From: Candidatus Parcubacteria bacterium
GTDB taxonomy: Bacteria > Patescibacteriota > Minisyncoccia > Phycocordibacterales > CAIZLB01
DNA length: 10,018 nucleotides
Assembly: GCA_014378965.1 (NCBI GenBank)
Contig: JACMMR010000021.1
Span: 1-10,018 of the forward strand
Reading direction: 5' to 3'
The notes below the pieces were generated by a model. That model was not told the origin of the DNA. It made no database searches and was given only the letters and a program-made list of their open reading frames with translations. Below, in pieces: positions 6,767 through 10,018 of the stretch (the first letter of the stretch is position 1; each line of letters begins with the position of its first letter). The position numbers and the translations under genes are program-made.

Positions 6767-6811
6767 AGATAATATGCACTGTTTTTTGGGTAGATACTGA
6801 TAAAGAGGGTA

Positions 6812-7034
6812 CTTATTGATAAATACCAAAAATAGTGTATACTACTAAATACTATGACTTATACACTAAACGTTCAAGAAGCCAATAAAGATAAATCGAC
6901 TGTTGTAGACATGACAAACAGTATTAAAGCTGTTGTTTACGGTCCAGCATATCCATCGACTGCTTTGATTATTAACCAAAAAGATTTTACAAAACTATAC
7001 AAAGAAGCTGGAGAGTCATCTATCGTAACTCTAA
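6812..7034 (+). repeat. 223-base direct repeat, downstream copy (at the intact bL25 gene)
   Basis: Copy B is the partner of 2620-2842 and lies in the same orientation 4192 bases further on. It starts in the gap after the pilin cassette, covers the bL25 promoter and the first 60 codons, and continues into the complete gene. It is therefore the likely source copy, and the upstream one is the derivative. Confidence 0.95.
6816..6843 (+). promoter_or_regulatory. Predicted bL25 promoter
   Basis: TTGATA (6816-6821), a 16-base spacer ending in TAGTG, and TATACT (6838-6843) form a near-consensus promoter. The ATG follows after only 10 bases, so transcription would begin about 4 bases or less before it, giving a leaderless or nearly leaderless mRNA. 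The bL31 promoter at 8953-8980 has the same layout and a very similar spacer. Confidence 0.7.
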
Positions 7035-7492
7035 TTGGCTTAAAAGCTAATCAAGATGTGCTTATTCACGACATTCAAAGAAATGTAAGAAATGGAAACA
7101 TCATCCATGCCGACTTTTATGCACTTAAAAAAGGTCAAAAAATTACTGTACATGTTCCATTAGTTTTTGTAGGTGTTGCTGATGCAGTTAAAACTCATGG
7201 AGCTGACCTTATTAAAAATATGTTTGAAGTTGAGATCGAAGCGGAAGCGAAAGATCTTCCTCATGAAATAGAGATTGATATTTCATCTCTTAAAGAAGTT
7301 GATGATCATATCTCGATATCAGATATTAAAGCTCTATCAGGTGTTAAGATATTAAATAATGAAGAAGACGTAATCATAACTGCAGCCAAACATGCTGAAG
7401 AAAAAGAAGAAGAGTCAACAGAAATAGATATGTCAGCAATCGAAGTATCTGATGCTAAGGGCAAGAAGGATGATGAAGAAGATTCTCAATAA
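6854..7492 (+). CDS. rplY: Large-subunit ribosomal protein bL25 (CTC/TL5-type, two-domain)
   Basis: This is the 212-residue bL25, which binds 5S rRNA in the large ribosomal subunit. The N-terminal 5S-binding domain (about 1-92) includes IKAVVYGPAYPSTAL and DVLIHDIQRNVRNGNIIHADFY, matching the family pattern of a central D-x-Q-x2-P/V segment and H-x-DF. The C-terminal TL5/CTC domain (about 95-182) has ITVHVPLVFVG, LPHEIEIDISSL and the closing EEDVIITAA. A long acidic tail (Glu, Asp, Lys) ends the protein. The two-domain form is longer than the short E. coli type. The start is fixed by family alignment and by the promoter 10 bases upstream. There is no Shine-Dalgarno. A truncated duplicate of its 5' end lies at 2662-2877. 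It is transcribed alone, with a hairpin just after the stop. Confidence 0.95.
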   Translation: MTYTLNVQEANKDKSTVVDMTNSIKAVVYGPAYPSTALIINQKDFTKLYKEAGESSIVTLIGLKANQDVLIHDIQRNVRNGNIIHADFYALKKGQKITVHVPLVFVGVADAVKTHGADLIKNMFEVEIEAEAKDLPHEIEIDISSLKEVDDHISISDIKALSGVKILNNEEDVIITAAKHAEEKEEESTEIDMSAIEVSDAKGKKDDEEDSQ

Positions 7493-7504
7493 AAAGGAAA
7501 ACTC

Positions 7505-7546
7505 AAGTAAAATGGAACAAACGAAAAAGTTTGTTCCATTTTACTT
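7505..7546 (+). terminator. Perfect 18-base-pair hairpin after rplY, probable terminator
   Basis: The arms AAGTAAAATGGAACAAAC (7505-7522) and its exact complement (7529-7546) enclose the 6-base loop GAAAAA. The hairpin begins 12 bases after the rplY stop. The following T-tract is poor (TTTCACTTT), so it may end transcription inefficiently or mainly protect the 3' end of the mRNA. Confidence 0.75.
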
Positions 7547-7608
7547 TCACTTTAGAGGTCCATATTCGAGAGTAAGGTGATATGGTGATAGTTTTCATTG
7601 AATATATT

Positions 7609-7617
7609 TGGTACAAT
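7609..7617 (+). promoter_or_regulatory. Extended -10 promoter of the lytic transglycosylase gene
   Basis: TGG followed by TACAAT (7612-7617) is an extended -10 element; no good -35 box is seen at the right distance. The ATG at 7626 is 8 bases past the box, so the mRNA would begin at or within a couple of bases of the start codon. The AGGA just before the ATG would then be mostly absent from the message. Confidence 0.5.
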
Positions 7618-7625
7618 ATAAGGAT

Positions 7626-8972
7626 ATGAATTTTAGACGTTTGATTTTTGGTTTTGCCTCAATTTTAATAGTATATCTATCTATTTCTGTAGTTTTTGCA
7701 GCGGATTTGGATTGTAATTTGCCTGAAAATAGGGAGACTTGTTTAGCAGAGTTATCTAAAACTGAAAAGGAAATTTCTGATTTAAGTAAGCAACTTTCAG
7801 GGCTTAAAAACGAAGGTGCATCAATTTCTCGAGATAAAAAGATCCTAGAAAACCAAGCTCAACAAGCCAAGCTGAAAATAAAGACTCATGAACTTTCTAT
7901 TGCTAAACTTGGTAAAGATATTAAATCAAAAGAATCTACCATAACTGGTTTACAAGAAAGAATAAATAAAAATAAAATTGGTTTAAATGAAGTTATTCAA
8001 AATGCATATGAAGTTGATAATATTTCAGCGGTAGAGATATTTTTATCAAATCAAAATATATCAGACTTTTTTCGTGATCTAGATGCCTATGTATTTATCA
8101 ATACTAAGATCAGAGAATCAATAGGAATCATTAGTAAGGATAAGTCAGCAGAAGAAAATGAGAAAAAACAACTCGATGAAACACGATCTAAAGAATATGA
8201 TTCAAAATATGCAGTCGAGGCTGAAAAAGCTAAAATTGAGAAAATAGATGCGGAGAAAGCAAGACTTTTAAGTTTAAATAAAAAAGAACAAACCTCGTAC
8301 AGTTCTATTATTGGTGATAAGCAAAAGAAAGCAACGCAGATAAGAAACGCTTTGTTTGCACTTCGTGACTCAGCTTCGATCAAATTTGAAGATGCTGTAG
8401 CTTTTGCAAAATCTGCGGGTACTATCTCAGGTGTAAGACCTGCTTTTATTCTAGCTATTCTCCAACAAGAATCTAATCTTGGTACGAATGTTGGTTCATG
8501 TTATATGACAAATATTGATACAGGTGCAGGAGTTAAAATATCTTCTGGAGCAGCTATAAACAATGTTATGAAGCCATCACGTGATGTTCAACCGTTCTTG
8601 GCTATCACAAAAACACTTGGCAAAGATCCATTCAAAACGCGTGTATCATGTCCTTTTACAACCGGGTATGGTGGAGCGATGGGGCCTGCACAATTTATCC
8701 CATCAACGTGGCAATTATTTGCTTCTCGTATTTCTAATGCAAAAGGTGGTGCAACAGCCAATCCGTGGGCAGCAGCAGATGCCTTTATGGCCTCGTCTCT
8801 GTATCTAGCCGACCTTGGGGCTAATTCTGGTTCAGCTTCAGCAGAGAGAAATGCAGCTTGTCGTTACTATTCAGGACGATCATGTGGATCATCTGATAAT
8901 ACTTTCTACGGAGATCAAGTTATGAAGAGGTCAGTTAAATTGCAAACTGATATTGATTTAATCCAAAATTAG
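7626..8972 (+). CDS. Secreted coiled-coil lytic murein transglycosylase
   Basis: The 448-residue secreted enzyme is predicted to cut peptidoglycan glycan strands. A signal peptide (1-25 or 1-26, ending SVVFA-AD) is followed by a long coiled coil (about 35-245). The coil contains the EnvC/PcsB-like hook region, VIQNAYEVDNISAVEIFLSN and then ISDFFRDLDAYVF. The C-terminal lysozyme-like domain (about 255-445) has LQQESNLG with the likely catalytic Glu282, and GYGGAMGPAQFIPSTW (347-362), typical of SLT/MltB-type enzymes, then a Cys-containing end (RNAACRYYSG, SCGSS). In EnvC and PcsB the coiled coil docks on FtsX to control division hydrolases, so an FtsEX link is plausible but inferred. I chose ATG 7626 over an upstream in-frame TTG (7608) because the TTG lies in the promoter and ATG gives a clean signal peptide. 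bL31 follows, with its promoter inside this gene's 3' end. Confidence 0.88.
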   Translation: MNFRRLIFGFASILIVYLSISVVFAADLDCNLPENRETCLAELSKTEKEISDLSKQLSGLKNEGASISRDKKILENQAQQAKLKIKTHELSIAKLGKDIKSKESTITGLQERINKNKIGLNEVIQNAYEVDNISAVEIFLSNQNISDFFRDLDAYVFINTKIRESIGIISKDKSAEENEKKQLDETRSKEYDSKYAVEAEKAKIEKIDAEKARLLSLNKKEQTSYSSIIGDKQKKATQIRNALFALRDSASIKFEDAVAFAKSAGTISGVRPAFILAILQQESNLGTNVGSCYMTNIDTGAGVKISSGAAINNVMKPSRDVQPFLAITKTLGKDPFKTRVSCPFTTGYGGAMGPAQFIPSTWQLFASRISNAKGGATANPWAAADAFMASSLYLADLGANSGSASAERNAACRYYSGRSCGSSDNTFYGDQVMKRSVKLQTDIDLIQN

Positions 8973-8980
8973 TGTATAAT
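8953..8980 (+). promoter_or_regulatory. Predicted bL31 promoter
   Basis: TTGATT (8953-8958), a 16-base spacer ending in TTAGTG, and a perfect TATAAT (8975-8980) lie across the stop codon of the transglycosylase gene. The rpmE ATG follows after 10 bases, which again predicts a leaderless or nearly leaderless mRNA. Spacing matches the rplY promoter exactly. Confidence 0.7.
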
Positions 8981-8990
8981 CGTTACCATT

Positions 8991-9212
8991 ATGAAGAAAA
9001 ATATACATCCAACATATTTCCCAGAATCTGAGTTTGTTTGCGCATGTGGAGCAAAATATACTATGGGATCTACTAAAGAAAAAAATACAACTGAAATGTG
9101 TTCAGCGTGTCATCCGTTTTATACAGGAAATGAAAGAACAATTGACACAGCAGGTCGTGTTGAGAAGTTCAAAGCTCGTCAAGCACGGTCTGAAAAAGTT
9201 ACAAAAAAATAA
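8991..9212 (+). CDS. rpmE: Large-subunit ribosomal protein bL31, zinc-binding type
   Basis: The 73-residue bL31 helps bridge the central protuberance of the large subunit to the head of the small subunit. The N-terminus MKKNIHPTYFPES has the conserved H-P-x-Y of the family. Zinc ligands are all present: Cys17-x-Cys19 and Cys37-x2-Cys40 (CSACHPFYTGN), so this is the C+ (zinc-containing) form. The tail DTAGRVEKFKARQARS also matches, with R-V-E/D-K-F before a basic end. It has its own promoter overlapping the end of the preceding gene and is followed by a hairpin. The rpmE-prfA order is common in bacteria. There is no Shine-Dalgarno. Confidence 0.95.
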   Translation: MKKNIHPTYFPESEFVCACGAKYTMGSTKEKNTTEMCSACHPFYTGNERTIDTAGRVEKFKARQARSEKVTKK

Positions 9213-9221
9213 CTTAATTAT

Positions 9222-9257
9222 AAAGAAGTCTGTTATACTGCGTATAAGGCTTTTTTA
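9222..9257 (+). terminator. Probable rho-independent terminator after rpmE, overlapping a possible prfA promoter
   Basis: AAGTC (9226-9230) and TTATA (9233-9237) pair with TATAA (9243-9247) and GGCTT (9248-9252), leaving a CTGCG loop and a 2-base bulge. A run of six T at 9251-9256 follows, and A-T pairs extend the base of the stem. The same DNA contains TGTTATACT (9231-9239), a good extended -10 box that could drive prfA with a leader of about 40 bases. Both readings may hold. Confidence 0.55.
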
Positions 9258-9286
9258 TTTTATATACATATAAAACATACAAATTT

Positions 9287-10018
9287 ATGGAAGATTTAAA
9301 CTTAGAAGAATTACGAAAAGATTTTAAAACTAGTTTTTTTGCTGGAGAGATAGATCGCTTGAATAAAGAAAAAGATTCACTGACTGAAATGATGCAAGAT
9401 CCTGAGATGAAAGAAATGGCTGAAGCTGATATTGTAGGTATTGATCAACAAATTCAATTTATGGTAGATAAGATAAATGATATTATCAAAGAGGAAGAAG
9501 AAGCTGATTTATATCCAAATGAGCTTGTGCTTGAGATACGTGCTGGAGCTGGAGGTGATGAAGCTGCTCTTTTTGCAGCAGATCTTGCGAATATGTATAA
9601 AATCTTTGCCTCAGAGCGAGGCTTTAGAATTGACGAGGTAGATGTGTCAGAAAACGGAATCGGAGGATATAAGGAAGCTGTGTACGAGATGAGAGGTTTT
9701 GAAGTGTTCAGATATTTTAAATATGAGATTGGAACACATAGAATTCAACGTATTCCAGAAACAGAAAAGTCAGGAAGGGTTCATACCTCAACTGCAACTG
9801 TAGCTGTTTTACCTATTCGAAAAAAAGTTAAATTTCAAATAGATCCAGCAGATCTTGAGATGGAATTTTCTCGTGCAGGTGGAAAGGGTGGGCAAAACGT
9901 AAATAAGGTAGAAACAGCTGTTCGTTTAATTCATAAGCCTACAGGGCTCGATGTTCGTTGTACGTCAGAACGAAGTCAGCTTAAAAATAGAGAAAAAGCA
10001 TTGGCTATCTTACAAGCA
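9287..10018 (+). CDS. prfA: Peptide chain release factor 1 (RF1), 3' end outside window
   Basis: The first 244 codons of RF1, which reads UAG and UAA in the ribosomal A site and triggers peptide release. The sequence shows RAGAGGDEAALFAADL (the conserved domain 2 entry), the codon-reading tripeptide P-E-T at 157-159 within RIPETEKSGRVHTS (PxT is the RF1 type; RF2 has SPF), and the catalytic GGQ at 201-203 in RAGGKGGQNVNKVETAVRL. The gap between the two motifs is as in E. coli RF1, but both come about 31 residues earlier, so N-terminal domain 1 is shortened. The start has no Shine-Dalgarno; MEDLNLEELRKDF begins a plausible helix. The gene continues past the right edge, and the last codons of domain 3 and the C-terminal part are unseen. 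Confidence 0.95.
   Translation, partial: MEDLNLEELRKDFKTSFFAGEIDRLNKEKDSLTEMMQDPEMKEMAEADIVGIDQQIQFMVDKINDIIKEEEEADLYPNELVLEIRAGAGGDEAALFAADLANMYKIFASERGFRIDEVDVSENGIGGYKEAVYEMRGFEVFRYFKYEIGTHRIQRIPETEKSGRVHTSTATVAVLPIRKKVKFQIDPADLEMEFSRAGGKGGQNVNKVETAVRLIHKPTGLDVRCTSERSQLKNREKALAILQA

Noticed and set aside
2620..7034. Insertion sequence or transposon bounded by the 223-base repeats.
   Set aside because: No transposase, integrase or inverted terminal repeats are present, and the repeats are pieces of the rplY gene, not mobile-element ends. Duplication by recombination fits better.
7505..7546. The perfect hairpin after rplY as an attachment site or small RNA.
   Set aside because: It sits 12 bases after a stop codon with a small A-rich loop, the usual position and form of a terminator. 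No integrase or second copy is seen.
7608..7625. Upstream in-frame TTG at 7608 as the start of the transglycosylase.
   Set aside because: It lies within the extended -10 promoter and would add six residues before a clean signal peptide that already starts at ATG 7626.
8087..8383. A 98-residue minus-strand frame inside the transglycosylase gene.
   Set aside because: It is a Ser/Phe/Leu-rich shadow produced by the coiled-coil codons on the other strand.
1..9290. Reassignment of TGA, as in some CPR lineages, because none of the visible gene ends uses TGA.
   Set aside because: About 13 stops (all TAA or TAG) is a small sample for AT-rich DNA, and the conserved genes read through full length with no in-frame TGA. 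The standard code explains everything seen.

Overview
The window is AT-rich bacterial DNA that most resembles a member of the Candidate Phyla Radiation (Patescibacteria, probably a Parcubacteria-type lineage). That placement rests on family resemblance recalled from memory, not on a search. The signs are a type IV pilin with the N-terminus typical of that group, very small single-helix proteins packed around it, a CDP-archaeol-synthase-like protein in a bacterial setting, a compact RF1, and gene starts that almost all lack a Shine-Dalgarno sequence.

Layout. Bases 1-66 are the tail of a type IV pilin. Bases 127-2643 encode a large membrane enzyme with an outside GH17-like glucan domain joined to an inside processive GT2 glycosyltransferase. 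Bases 2620-3222 are a scar made of three gene ends: the promoter and first 60 codons of bL25, an antisense start of what looks like a PfkB-family sugar kinase, and the 3' end of a second GT2 gene. Bases 3215-5507 hold a tight minus-strand operon (transcribed right to left): an unrecognised polytopic membrane protein, a CarS/CdsA-like CDP-lipid synthase, and a small DedA/VTT-type protein. Bases 5577-6766 are a plus-strand cassette of small membrane protein, type IV pilin and second, related small membrane protein. From 6854 on the window is housekeeping: intact bL25 (rplY), a secreted coiled-coil lytic transglycosylase, bL31 (rpmE) and the start of RF1 (prfA), which runs off the right edge.

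The main structural result is a 223-base direct repeat (2620-2842 and 6812-7034, 4 mismatches, no gaps). It carries the bL25 promoter and gene start and flanks about 4 kb containing the lipid operon and the pilin cassette. The upstream copy is truncated and has lost the key A of its -10 box. The region between the repeats therefore looks like a block inserted or duplicated next to bL25, and it could be deleted by recombination. The glycosyltransferase gene appears to have lost its native 3' end in the process and now ends inside the copied bL25 promoter.

Functionally the accessory block is about the cell surface: pili, a glucan-type polysaccharide enzyme and membrane lipid enzymes. The right side is a translation and cell-wall core. 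Several genes (rplY, the transglycosylase, rpmE) have promoters placed so close to the start codon that leaderless mRNAs are predicted.
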